A stretch of 64,000 bases of DNA from Apostichopus japonicus (lineage: Eukaryota; Echinodermata; Holothuroidea; Aspidochirotida; Stichopodidae), in the NCBI RefSeq assembly GCF_037975245.1, contig NC_092568.1:6794501-6858500 (forward strand), given 5' to 3'. This document shows positions 48,401 to 55,539 of the stretch, one piece after another. Each line of letters starts with the position of its first letter. The first letter of the stretch is position 1. A model generated the notes under the pieces. It was not told the origin of the DNA and did no database searches. It saw nothing but the letters and a program-made list of their open reading frames with translations. The translations under genes were made by a program, and so were the position numbers.

Positions 48401-51386
48401 AAAGATGCTGGTATGTATAATTAATCTTTCTAACCTTGAGTCATAAAGATGTTTGTATGTATACTCATTCTTTCTGACCTAAAGTCATTTTTAACAGATG
48501 TATACTTATTCTTTCTGATATCAAATCATTATTAAAGGTGCTGGTATGTATACTTATTCATTCTGACCTCAAGTCATTGTTAAAAGATGCCTATACATAT
48601 ACTGTACTAATTGTAAACTGCCGGTATACTAATTCTTCCAGACACAGGTTGTCAGTCAAGTTTGTTTGCCTGTGTATTCATTCTTTTTGAGTAGATGTTT
48701 GCTTTTATATACTCATTTTTATTGCCACTAGTCTTTTTGACAGAATATTGTACTTTTGATGGCATATTTATTGTGATAGAATGTTTGTATGTATACTCAT
48801 TTGGACTGCATTTTGGTTTCACCCTTCACCAGGTCCAAGGAATCGGACCAACCTTCAAGATGACCGTTAATGTACAGAATACATCTTTGGCAGTGCCGAT
48901 TATGAATACACTGATCAGTTTCCTCTATGATGAGAAGCTTTATTCCCTCCAGAAAACTATGATCCCAGTAAGTTAGTATTTAAGTTTATTGCTTGGAGGT
49001 CAGGAAATGTCTGAAATTCTGGTAATCTATGATTTCTAGTCCCTTTCTGGAAGCAAAGAAACCTATGCAGTCAGGTTGGCGCTTGTCTGTGACAATTGCT
49101 TGGGTCCTTGATAACTCAACAATGGAGTGATGGATATTTCTCATACTTTCTATGTAGTAGGGCTGTGCAGTTTGCACGTGTAAACGTTTAGACCTTCAAG
49201 TACAGAAATGATCAACACATCTGGAAAATTCAACTTGAGCGCTGGAATTTATTGCGGGAAATCCCAGCTTGGCAACTTTGACATGCAGGATTTGAAATTC
49301 CTGTGGCTTATGAGAACCCTGGGGTGGAGGGGGAGTATGACCATGTATTACAGTGGGAAATTATAATATAGCTTAAAATGAGGGACCAAAATTTTAAAAT
49401 TGCGGTAACTCCACATCATTAAATGAGATTATATCCAAACTTGGAGTGCGGTCGTTGGTTAATAGCTGGTACATGTAGCAGCAGGGTGTATCTTATAGTA
49501 AGTACTACAGGTGTCATATCTATATAGCATGTGTTAGAGGTGTAATATCTTATAGCATGTACTACAGATGTCATATCTTATAGTAAGTACTACAGGTGTA
49601 ATATCTTATAGCATGTACTACAGTTGTATCTTATAGCATGTATTACAGGTGTAATATCTTATAGTAAGTACTACAGGTGTAATATCTTATAGTAAGTACT
49701 ACAGGTATCATATCTTAAAGTAAGTAATACAGGTGTAATATCTTATAGCATGTACTACAGTTGTATCTTATAGCATGTATTACAGGTATCATATCTTATA
49801 GTAAGTACTACAGGTGTAATATCTTATAGTAAGTACTACAGGTATCATATCTTATAACATGTATTACAGGTGTCATATATCTTATAGCATGTACTACAGG
49901 TGTAATATCTTATAGCATGTACTACAGTTGTATCTTATAGCATGTATTACAGGTGTAATATCTTATAGTAAGTATTACAGGTATCATATCTTATAGTAAG
50001 TACTACAGGTGTCATATCTTATAGTAAGTACTACAGGTATCATATCTTATAACATGTACAACAGGTATCATGTCTTATAGCATGTACTACAGGTGTATCT
50101 TATAGCATGTATTACAGGTGTCATATCTTATAGTAAGTACTACAGGTGTATCTTATAGTAAGTATAATACAGGTGTGTTATCTTATACATGTACTACAGG
50201 TGTGTTATCTTATACATGTACTACAGGTGTGTTATCTTATACATGTACTACAGGTGTGTTATCTTATAGTAAGTTCTATGGGTGTCAAAGTCTGAAATCC
50301 TTGTAAAAATTATTACTCCAATATTAAAGCTACAATTTATCTGTTCTCTGAGTTCTCTGGTGCTATTCCTTATGGTGAACATAGTTTGGTCAACTTCAGT
50401 ACACCTACGTTCTGTGAATGAAGACAGTAGGTCTCCGATCTAATGTGGCTCTCTGCTTTCTTTGACAAGTTTAACTCACTTGTTTTATATTAGTCAGATA
50501 GTTACATGGAATTTTGAGCAACTTTTACAGCAAGACATCCACAAAACCAAATCGCTTTCTGCTTACTCTTATTTCCCTCCTAGGTGCCTCTCCTTGTGCC
50601 AGGTCTCAACTACAAATTTGAAACCTTGGTTGAAAGCATCAGTGATAAGGGCCTTTCTGATGTAATCAAGGTATGCTATCAATTTATTCACTGTTAATTG
50701 CTTGTAATCAAGGTATGCTCTCAATTTATTCACTGTTAATTTTCTTGTAATCAAGTTATGCTATCAATTTATTCACTGTTAATTTTCTTGTTATCAAGTT
50801 ATGCTATCAATTTATTCACTGTTAATTACTTGTAGTCAAGGTATGCTCTCAATTTATTCATTGTTAATTTCTTTGTAATCAAGGTATGCTATCAATTTAT
50901 TCACTGTTAATTACTTGTAATCAAGGTATGCTTACAATTTATTCACTGTTAATTAGTTGTAAATTTACAAACATTTCACATTAGATTCACTGTTTGTAGT
51001 CCGTTTGGAATATGTATATGTTTCAAAATGTTCTGTATATAAAAAGTTGATATTTCTTGAAACTAGTCTTGAAACTTGTCAAGATGGAAAAAGTTTAACG
51101 GTTCAAATCCCTTTTTGGCTCAAATTTGCAGTGTTGAACTCATACATGAAATTGATTATGTCACTCAGAGCTAAATAAAAACACCTATTCAAGACATTAC
51201 CTTGCATTTCTTCCAACCCTGCTGTAAACTCTAGTTCAGTTTAGAATACAATGTAAGTTAAGTCTTTTAATGTCCTATCCATATTTCCTTGAACAACAGG
51301 TGTTTGTGGTTAAGGAGTCATCAACAGCTCCAGTCATTACTGCTGTCATCAACATGCCTGTTAGTGAAACTGTGGTGGTTGCATAG
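18634..51386 (+). CDS. BBS1: BBS1, BBSome subunit, complete coding region in 15 exons
   Basis: Join of 18634-18701, 21538-21614, 23002-23184, 24096-24220, 30520-30608, 32632-32707, 36291-36422, 37743-37849, 40452-40572, 41105-41263, 41867-42095, 43783-43916, 48833-48967, 50584-50670 and 51300-51386 (1809 nt, 602 residues; human 593). All 14 introns are GT-AG with consistent phase. Known role: part of the eight-subunit BBSome, a coat that moves membrane proteins in and out of cilia; the N-terminal beta-propeller contacts ARL6. Recognised blocks: [86 protein letters not shown] and [10 protein letters not shown]. Met399 aligns with human Met390, the site of the common M390R disease variant. The start is the first in-frame ATG of an exon whose phase fits exon 2. 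Confidence 0.96.
18702..21537. other. BBS1 intron 1, no exon recognised
   Basis: 2.8 kb without repeats I can name. It holds the candidate X-box near its start and some CGTATA / TATACG-rich sequence around 20825-20960. Short open frames have no homology visible to me. Confidence 0.4.
18859..18871. promoter_or_regulatory. Candidate X-box (RFX site) in BBS1 intron 1
   Basis: GTTGCATAGTAAC, or GTTACTATGCAAC on the other strand, matches the RFX consensus GTNRCC-N(0-3)-RGYAAC at 10 of 12 positions with a 1-bp spacer. It lies about 160 bp inside intron 1. Ciliary and BBS genes are established RFX targets through X-boxes near the start site. Confidence 0.4.
21538..21614 (+). CDS. BBS1: BBS1 exon 2
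   Basis: Acceptor tctctttcag, donor gtaagt. It encodes [19 protein letters not shown], matching vertebrate KWLDAHYDPMANIHTFSAC. This is the start of the beta-propeller. Confidence 0.93.
21615..24095. other. BBS1 introns 2 and 3, unique sequence
   Basis: Apart from exon 3 (23002-23184) no coding or repeat structure is recognised in these AT-rich introns. Confidence 0.4.
23002..23184 (+). CDS. BBS1: BBS1 exon 3
   Basis: Acceptor catatttcag, donor gtagta. It encodes [18 protein letters not shown] and [10 protein letters not shown], ending in EPRVP. It is a propeller blade with the DGD/DGE turn typical of BBS1. Confidence 0.93.
24096..24220 (+). CDS. BBS1: BBS1 exon 4
   Basis: Acceptor tgatttcag, donor gtaagt. 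It encodes [20 protein letters not shown] and [10 protein letters not shown], among the most conserved BBS1 blocks. Confidence 0.95.
25540..26780 (+). mobile_element. Transposon-derived coding remnant in BBS1 intron 4 (possible DIRS ORF1 portion)
   Basis: The composition shifts to GC-richer, codon-like sequence with several broken frames: a Lys/Arg/Glu-rich stretch near 25580-25790 and a segment near 26345-26520 reading DRFEAIAGL, then [11 protein letters not shown]. It lies in the same strand and intron as the tyrosine-recombinase remnant 2.3 kb downstream. Belonging to the same element is an inference. Confidence 0.4.
26781..28590. other. BBS1 intron 4, nothing recognised
   Basis: No motif or repeat boundary is recognised. 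If the flanking remnants belong to one DIRS element, this is where reverse transcriptase would be expected, but no RT motif was seen. Confidence 0.35.
29052..29437 (+). mobile_element. DIRS-type retroelement remnant: tyrosine recombinase C-terminus
   Basis: One frame reads [20 protein letters not shown] and then [17 protein letters not shown], the block before the catalytic core in DIRS recombinases (usually CPVRALKWYL.RT..LRG). After a frameshift and apparent deletion, 29321-29437 reads [13 protein letters not shown], then [14 protein letters not shown] and a stop. This has the conserved H-x-x-R (HDIR) and the DILKAA.W helix. The final catalytic tyrosine region is missing or broken, so the copy is inactive. 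The stretch from about 28600 may be an older part of the same frame. Confidence 0.75.
29540..30172. repeat. Tandem array, 126-bp unit, five copies (BBS1 intron 4)
   Basis: ATTGATCCCTGCCTTCAGAA starts at 29671, 29797, 29923 and 30049, exactly 126 bp apart; a more diverged first copy begins at about 29540. Units are nearly identical. Because 126 is divisible by 3, long open frames appear on the minus strand without being genes. The array begins about 100 bp after the recombinase remnant. Confidence 0.95.
30520..30608 (+). CDS. BBS1: BBS1 exon 5
   Basis: Acceptor cttactccag, donor gtaagt. It encodes [19 protein letters not shown] and ends TVRSLR across the junction. It sits after a 6.3-kb intron with transposon remnants. 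Confidence 0.92.
30609..32631. other. BBS1 intron 5
   Basis: Unique AT-rich sequence apart from a TATA-rich microsatellite at 31743-31892. No exon is recognised. Confidence 0.4.
31743..31892. repeat. Compound (TA)n microsatellite
   Basis: TA runs interrupted by TGATGTATTA, GTATA and TTTATA variants, in BBS1 intron 5. Confidence 0.95.
32632..32707 (+). CDS. BBS1: BBS1 exon 6
   Basis: Acceptor attttttgcag, donor gtaagt. It encodes [19 protein letters not shown], matching FLQLELSEMEAFVNQHK in human. Confidence 0.9.
33270..34020. repeat. Diverged tandem array, ~140-160-bp unit, with AGGTCA motifs
   Basis: A TCATTTGAGGTCAACAGAGG-type phrase followed by a GTCAAAGTCTGAAAAC-type phrase recurs at about 33282, 33418, 33550, 33685, 33850 and 33976. 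Two units hold direct repeats of AGGTCA spaced by 1 bp. Related single copies lie at 34700-34760 and 36880-36920. It lies in BBS1 intron 6. Confidence 0.7.
35100..35685. repeat. Low-complexity array based on CTGTACTGCATTATTGTA (~24 bp)
   Basis: Irregular repetition of TACTGCACTGTACTGCATTA and TTGTACTG. It produces overlapping Cys/Leu/Tyr-rich open frames on the plus strand that are artefacts of composition. It lies in BBS1 intron 6. Confidence 0.92.
36291..36422 (+). CDS. BBS1: BBS1 exon 7
   Basis: Acceptor atgtttgcag, donor gtaaga. It encodes [28 protein letters not shown] and [12 protein letters not shown], the last block identical to vertebrates. Confidence 0.95.
36423..37742. other. BBS1 intron 7
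   Basis: It contains a degenerate copy of the AGGTCA-type repeat at about 36850-37060 and the inverted copy B of the dispersed 75-bp repeat at 37585-37672. No exon is recognised. Confidence 0.45.
37585..37672 (-). repeat. Dispersed ~75-bp repeat, copy B
   Basis: The reverse complement matches 231-306: AAGCCTGTGTA, GTAAG, GCCTGA.GTTT, ATCCTAGCAGGAT and a TTCT..AGAGG phrase occur in the same order and spacing. Confidence 0.6.
37743..37849 (+). CDS. BBS1: BBS1 exon 8
   Basis: Acceptor tgtttcag, donor gtaagc. It encodes [20 protein letters not shown] and [11 protein letters not shown] across the junction. Confidence 0.94.
39335..40395. repeat. Tandem array, ~60-bp unit, about 15 copies, with two nested microsatellites (BBS1 intron 8)
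   Basis: The unit reads GGGTGGACATCCCTTCAATT followed by GTTGAATATGAGTACTTCC and ATAGAAACCATCTTAATAT. A (TA)n run (39440-39489) and a (CATA)n run (40111-40200) interrupt two separate units at the same place, after AACCATCTTAATAT or its equivalent, so they probably grew from the unit's own AT-rich end. Confidence 0.93.
40452..40572 (+). CDS. BBS1: BBS1 exon 9
   Basis: Acceptor ttgtcacag, donor gtaact. It encodes [20 protein letters not shown] and [13 protein letters not shown]. The competing acceptor two bases later would give a stop within five codons, which fixes the boundary. Confidence 0.93.
40573..41104. other. BBS1 intron 9 with imperfect inverted repeat
   Basis: The only structure is a hairpin-capable inverted repeat at 40795-40899: a 29-bp left arm starting CTTTGGTGT and a right arm ending ACACCAAAG, with 24 of 29 positions complementary. 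The remainder is unique. Confidence 0.55.
41105..41263 (+). CDS. BBS1: BBS1 exon 10
   Basis: Acceptor atattttag, donor gtaagt. It encodes [29 protein letters not shown] and IKTD; human has GKKLWTVQM and NGEVRIYRDKALL. Confidence 0.94.
41264..41866. other. BBS1 intron 10, nothing recognised
   Basis: Unique sequence with no repeat or exon seen. Confidence 0.4.
41867..42095 (+). CDS. BBS1: BBS1 exon 11
   Basis: Acceptor ctcacccag, donor gtaagt. It encodes [29 protein letters not shown] and [19 protein letters not shown]. It contains Met399, equivalent to human Met390. Confidence 0.95.
42535..42915. repeat. Tandem array, 52-bp unit, about 7 copies (BBS1 intron 11)
   Basis: AGAGTCAGTCAGTG...GTCAGTTGGTGCTCTCAGAT followed by GGTACTGTTAGTTG repeats at 52-bp spacing (for example 42733 and 42785). 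The units are highly similar, so the expansion is recent. Confidence 0.93.
43783..43916 (+). CDS. BBS1: BBS1 exon 12
   Basis: Acceptor tgattacag, donor gtgagt. It encodes [20 protein letters not shown] and SEPLKLAAQ, matching AMHRAFQTDLYLLRL in human. It is helical and leads into the C-terminal GAE-type domain. Confidence 0.94.
43917..47690. other. BBS1 intron 12, left part
   Basis: 3.8 kb without a recognised exon. TATCGAAATTCAACGATTTT-like phrases near 44380-44420 and TATCGATTTTCAA phrases near 46985-47030 resemble each other and could be ends of one element, but no boundaries or coding region were found. A poly-T/poly-G stretch lies at 46380-46420. Confidence 0.35.
47690..48645. repeat. 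Tandem array, ~49-bp unit, about 18 copies (BBS1 intron 12, 3' end)
   Basis: The unit is TTAAAGGATGTTTTCCTGTA followed by TACTAATTCTTTCTAACCTC and AAGTTATTG. The centre is homogeneous and both flanks are diverged (GACCTCAAGTCATTG variants). It ends about 190 bp before exon 13. Its CT-rich TTCTTTCTAACCTCAAG phrase resembles a branch point and polypyrimidine tract. Confidence 0.92.
48833..48967 (+). CDS. BBS1: BBS1 exon 13
   Basis: Acceptor cttcaccag, donor gtaagt. It encodes [20 protein letters not shown] and [10 protein letters not shown], the beta-sandwich start; human has VQGLGPTFKLTLHLQNTS. Confidence 0.94.
49490..50285. repeat. Tandem array, ~28-bp unit, about 28 copies (BBS1 intron 13)
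   Basis: The unit reads TATAGTAAGTACTACAGGTG followed by TAATATCT, with CATGTACTACAG variants. Many units contain both GTAAGT (5' splice consensus) and CTACAG|G (3' splice-like). It ends about 300 bp before exon 14. Confidence 0.93.
50584..50670 (+). CDS. BBS1: BBS1 exon 14
   Basis: Acceptor cctcctag, donor gtatgc. It encodes [20 protein letters not shown] and ends SDVIK. Its last ~10 bases and the donor are part of the first unit of the 42-bp array that fills the following intron. Confidence 0.93.
50661..50962. repeat. Tandem array, 42-43-bp unit, seven copies, overlapping the BBS1 exon 14 donor
   Basis: TGTAATCAAGGTATGCTATC followed by AATTTATTCACTGTTAATT starts in exon 14 (50661-50670) and runs through the intron. 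The CAAG motif sits at 50667, 50709, 50752, 50795, 50837, 50880 and 50922. Copies at 50752 and 50795 read CAAGTTATG; the other four intronic ones keep CAAG|GTATGC. Confidence 0.95.
51300..51386 (+). CDS. BBS1: BBS1 exon 15 (stop codon)
   Basis: Acceptor ttgaacaacag. It encodes [20 protein letters not shown] and ends ETVVVA with TAG at 51384-51386. The human C-terminus also ends in a short Ala-rich tail after VNMP. The second half of this exon is duplicated 172 bp downstream. Confidence 0.93.
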   Translation: MFVVKESSTAPVITAVINMPVSETVVVA

Positions 51387-51687
51387 TTTACCAGGAGACT
51401 GTAAGCTGCTGAAAGATTCCATTGACATTGAGATGTGTTTGTATGGGTGCCACTATGAATGAGGATATGTTTCTGCCACCATCAACACTATTACCACTGA
51501 TCGTTTGCTTCTTGATGTCATCAACATGCCTGTTAGTGAAACTGTGGTGGTTGCATAGTTTACCAGGAGACTGTAAGCTGCTGAAAGATTCCATTGACAT
51601 TGAGATGTGTTTGTATGGGTGCCACTATGAATGAGGATATGTTTCTGCCACCATCAACACTATTACCACTGATCGTTTGCTTCTTCA
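51344..51687. repeat. 172-bp tandem duplication spanning the BBS1 stop codon
   Basis: Copy 1 (51344-51515) holds the last 14 codons, TAG and 129 bp of 3' UTR. Copy 2 (51516-51687) repeats it almost perfectly; I see a difference only near the last bases (CTTCTTGATG versus CTTCTTCATG). Copy 2 lies wholly in the 3' UTR and is not translated in the predicted mRNA. Confidence 0.95.
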
Positions 51688-51786
51688 TGTTAGCGATATT
51701 TGGTAGTGGCATGAAAAGTATGAAATGTAACACAATGAAAGTATGACGCTAGATAAGTGTGAGTGGCACTAATGGAATAAGTGCCA

Positions 51787-51792
51787 AATAAA
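51787..51792 (+). terminator. Candidate BBS1 polyadenylation signal
   Basis: The first AATAAA after the BBS1 stop, 401 bp downstream of it. It is plausible by distance only. Confidence 0.4.
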
Positions 51793-51894
51793 CCATGACT
51801 AAACAGGAAGCGGATGAAGGAGCAAAGAATAGGAAGCATGGATTACATGTACAGTGCATTCAACATATTTTAATGGCACACCACACTTTACTTT

Positions 51895-51980
51895 TACCAG
51901 CAGCCTTGCTACTGTTGAGAGTCACACCACACTTTTCAATAGCCTTTCTTCAGCAACCTTGCTACTGTTGAGAGTTACAC
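51895..51980. repeat. Short tandem duplication (~60 bp, two copies)
   Basis: CAGC.ACCTTGCTACTGTTGAG followed by AGT.ACAC occurs twice, about 60 bp apart, downstream of BBS1. Confidence 0.7.
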
Positions 51981-52510
51981 ATGCATTCATTGTTTATTAT
52001 AAACATTGACTTGTGAACTGAGTAGTCAATGAATGAAAATTGGGAGTTAGATAAAACAAGAAATCAAGGCTTGATGCGAAAGGAGCTCCACTCATGTGCA
52101 CTGTTCACCCTATTTAGTGTACACACTTAGAAGTCTAGGAAGGCATTTTGAAGGTCTTAAATTGATAATCATTTATATAAGATTTCTTTTTTTAGCAATT
52201 AGCAATGTTTACAATTTAAAAAATTGTTTGGCAGCGAATATTGTGTTTTTGGCATTCAGGTTACTTTGGTTCTTGCTGTGGCTTTGTACACAAATTATTG
52301 TCATTTGAAATGTTTAAGCTCACATTTGTTTGTGCTTTTGTTAGGGTGGAATATAGATGTTTATGTAGTATATCATTCTAAATTTGATTAAGCATTTTCT
52401 TTCATATGTAGGATAGAGCATGTGCTCATTTTGCAGCCAGCCAAATTTGTTATTTATTTCTGCAGAACAGGGTTTGAAATCATTTGAATTGTCTGATAAT
52501 CCCCTTGAGC

Positions 52511-52880
52511 AAGGGCGTAGGAACCGGGGGGGCTGGGAGGGTGCCAGCCCCCCCAGTGAAAAATGTGGAGGGGCGGAAGTATCATTCCGCCCCCCCCCCC
52601 GCTTCGCAAGTCAGAAAACCCCTTTTTCATTTCCAAATGAGAAAAAAAATCTCATTTGGAGCACCAAATTGCATCTAAGGCCTGGTGAAAATAAAAAATT
52701 AAGTTTACAAAATGGAGTGGGTGTTGAAGTGTGCTATATTGCACCAAATTGCATCTGAGGCTACCTGGAAATGCAAAAAATTCCAAAGGGGGAGGGGGAC
52801 ACCCCTCTCCTTAGACCCCTCCCCCAGGCCAGCCATCAGTCTTCAGCCCCCCACTCAAAAGTACCTTCCTACGCCACTGC
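52511..52880. mobile_element. Non-autonomous hAT-like element (MITE) with 8-bp target duplication
   Basis: The left end AAGGGCGTAGGAA and right end TTCCTACGCCACTG are inverted repeats of the CAGTGGCGTAGG type. The flanking direct repeats CCTTGAGC at 52503-52510 and 52881-52888 are identical; 8 bp is the hAT signature. The interior is G/C-rich with no transposase. Confidence 0.8.
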
Positions 52881-53439
52881 CCTTGAGCATGTAACACCAG
52901 CATAGTTAAGCTAATGCTTTGCAAAAGTATGATAGCCACTTAATTTAAGCAAATCAAGGGCTCGTTACTTTTATTTTAACTACTAACCACTGGTACCTGT
53001 GTGGTAAAAGAGCGTAGGGGGGTTATTTCTCAATAAGTGTTATTATGTTATCTAAACAAAACAGCCATAACAATTACATAAGTTAAACCATGCTTGCAAA
53101 TTCATTTAATGGAATTTTTAATGTGGGACAGAAGGAGCATCACAACAGCAGAAGTGCATCACATATTGTTATGATATATTTTATGTATTGGACCTGGAGT
53201 CATCCCACCTTTCAGTGATGCTAGTTGGGTACCATGGTCTAAATATCATATATGTTTTTGTTTTAACGATTTATAATATAAAGGTTTATGTGAATTGTGG
53301 AAGTGTATAAAGTAAAGTGAAATGAAAACTGTCAAATTTTCCTATATTTTTCTCATTGATTCTCTACTGTTTTCATTCTATGTATATTGAAGTGCAATAC
53401 TTCGGGTACAACACTGGGATATACCTCTTTATTAAGAGA

Positions 53440-53533
53440 AATTACTAGCGATATCTTAAAAACATGCAAAAAAAATATGCTCAAGGGGGGGGGTCGCCTC
53501 CTTTGCCCCCCCCCCACTGGCTACGCGCCTGCT
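53440..53533. mobile_element. hAT-like element fragment (copy 3)
   Basis: AAATTACTAGCGATATC, the poly-G then poly-C hairpin and GGCTACGCGCCTG match 13945-14042. Only the right part of the family is present. Confidence 0.55.
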
Positions 53534-54332
53534 TGGAGTTGAGTTGTCCAGAACTGTTAGGGGGTATAGCCCTTTAACGTATGACTGGGAGATATGTCGA
53601 AATAACTATGATGGATATGCCCATAACAAAGGACTATTGAAGTAAGGCGTTAACAAATGTCTATAGGAGATAAGCCTCTAACATGACAGTTCTACATATT
53701 TTGGTTACTCGGGAAGAATTCAATTTAAGCATTTAAACGAATTTTAGAAACATCTTTCTTTTTCCAGCGATCGCTTCGTCAATATTGGCACGAATTCAGT
53801 GTGAATTTAGCCGAGCGTGTTTCGTCTTACCCATATCGTTTATTTATAGAAACAACTACTTCGGCTAGTTGAACGTCATCTATTCCTCTGACCGATATTA
53901 GTACACATTGTGAAAGGAAAATCTGAAAAAGTACACGAGCATAAATGTCAATTAGAGCTCGCATTGACCGGATGAGCGTACATATACTAACAGTGTAGTT
54001 CCATTAGCAACTTGAGGTTCAAATATTTACAAATCATCAATTTGAAGTTTAACTATTTCTTTCTTTGATATCTTATGTTTTAGTGATAAAAGTTTGTGTC
54101 AGGGATCGATGGTTTTACAGATATACGATTAACCTGAAATTTGCGAAAGAAAGGAGTTAATGGGTAAAATATGCAAGGCTATCCATCGGCTGTTGCTACA
54201 TTGATGACGTATGTATGCACTAATCACGAGAATAGTACGTGATCGTTTGTTCTGCTAAGTAAAGGCAAACTATGGGAAACAACTGCACACTGCTAGCGAT
54301 CTGCGACATGACTCTGCTCTACATAGCAGGCA

Positions 54333-54396
<64 letters not shown>

Positions 54397-55500
54397 TGGT
54401 TTCTGTGACGTCATCTAGTGGCAAAGCCTGTTTCCTCATATCTGCTCGTCAAGATAACGTTTTACACGCCGTTTCAACATTGACATCTCCATTCTGCTTA
54501 AGGAAACTAATTTCACTTAAACTGTTTTAGTAAGCTTAATTGTATCTTATTTATGTAAAATACATTTGATCTTTCCTTTTATTATTTTGTTTTATTCATT
54601 TGACAATGGATAACTTACTTTGGTAGATTGAGGAGTTCCCTAGAGTTTTACGTTTTTGCTAACTACTACAGGGCAACAGTTTGTGGTCAGGTGGCCCTTT
54701 GTCTTTTTTAAACAGAGTAATTGTTGTGTATGGTCTTTGTATTCTAGGAACACATGTGCTGGCTTCAAGCCTCTATCACTTTTGAGAACTGTGGGAGAAA
54801 TAGACAGTTTTATAGCTGTTTTGTTTTGGTAGGAATATTCTTGGTGATGGATGTGTATCTTCAAATTTATTCGAGGACACTGATGAGACCCATTTATAAG
54901 TTTATGATTCGAGGTTAAGTAATGTGTCTGGTAATTATTTAGCTGATAGATCAATTGACCCAGATACCAGGGAGTGAAGAGCAAGCTGGTCTAGAGCCGT
55001 CCAGAGAGCCAACCTACCCAAGAGACGTCCCCTAACAGAGTGAACCTGCCCGGAAGTAACCCAAGGAAGCAATTATATTTCGCGACTTTCTATTTGGTTG
55101 ACCCGCGCCGTGATTGTGTTCTTATTTCGTTAGGACTTTTAAGCATTTTATTTTCCAATTTGTTCAGTGGATTTCTTGTTAGACTTAGCAGCTCTGGTAA
55201 GATCTGTAAGTTAATTACCCATTTAAATCATTAACATTTTCTTTTAATTTAAGTGACCCCATTGTTTTTAATACAAGATTCATATCCATAGTAAACCTAC
55301 TATTTTCCTTAATATGTTTATTTTTGTGTGAGCGTTGCGCCTTTTCAAGTTGTCCCCACGATCTCAGAGTTCACCGGCCCTACTCTCATGGGAATGTGCT
55401 ACTTGTAATTTTTCCAAACCTAAAAATATATATTTTCGCCTGGTCACTGCGTATTTGACCAGCTACATTTGCGTTAAAGGTGAGTCTCGAGGCAGACTTC
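53534..55500. other. Intergenic between BBS1 and the satellite
   Basis: No gene is recognised. It contains a (TA)n microsatellite at 54333-54393. The 115-codon minus frame at 54640-54984 shows no known motif and no splice context. Confidence 0.4.
54333..54393. repeat. (TA)n microsatellite
   Basis: A pure TA dinucleotide run of about 60 bp. Confidence 0.97.
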
Positions 55501-55539
55501 AGGGGACGGACAGTGTTTAAAAATGAATTTATTCAAATT

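Noticed and set aside
54640-54984. 115-codon minus-strand frame in the intergenic region
   Set aside because: No recognisable domain, no splice context, and the length is within chance for AT-rich DNA.
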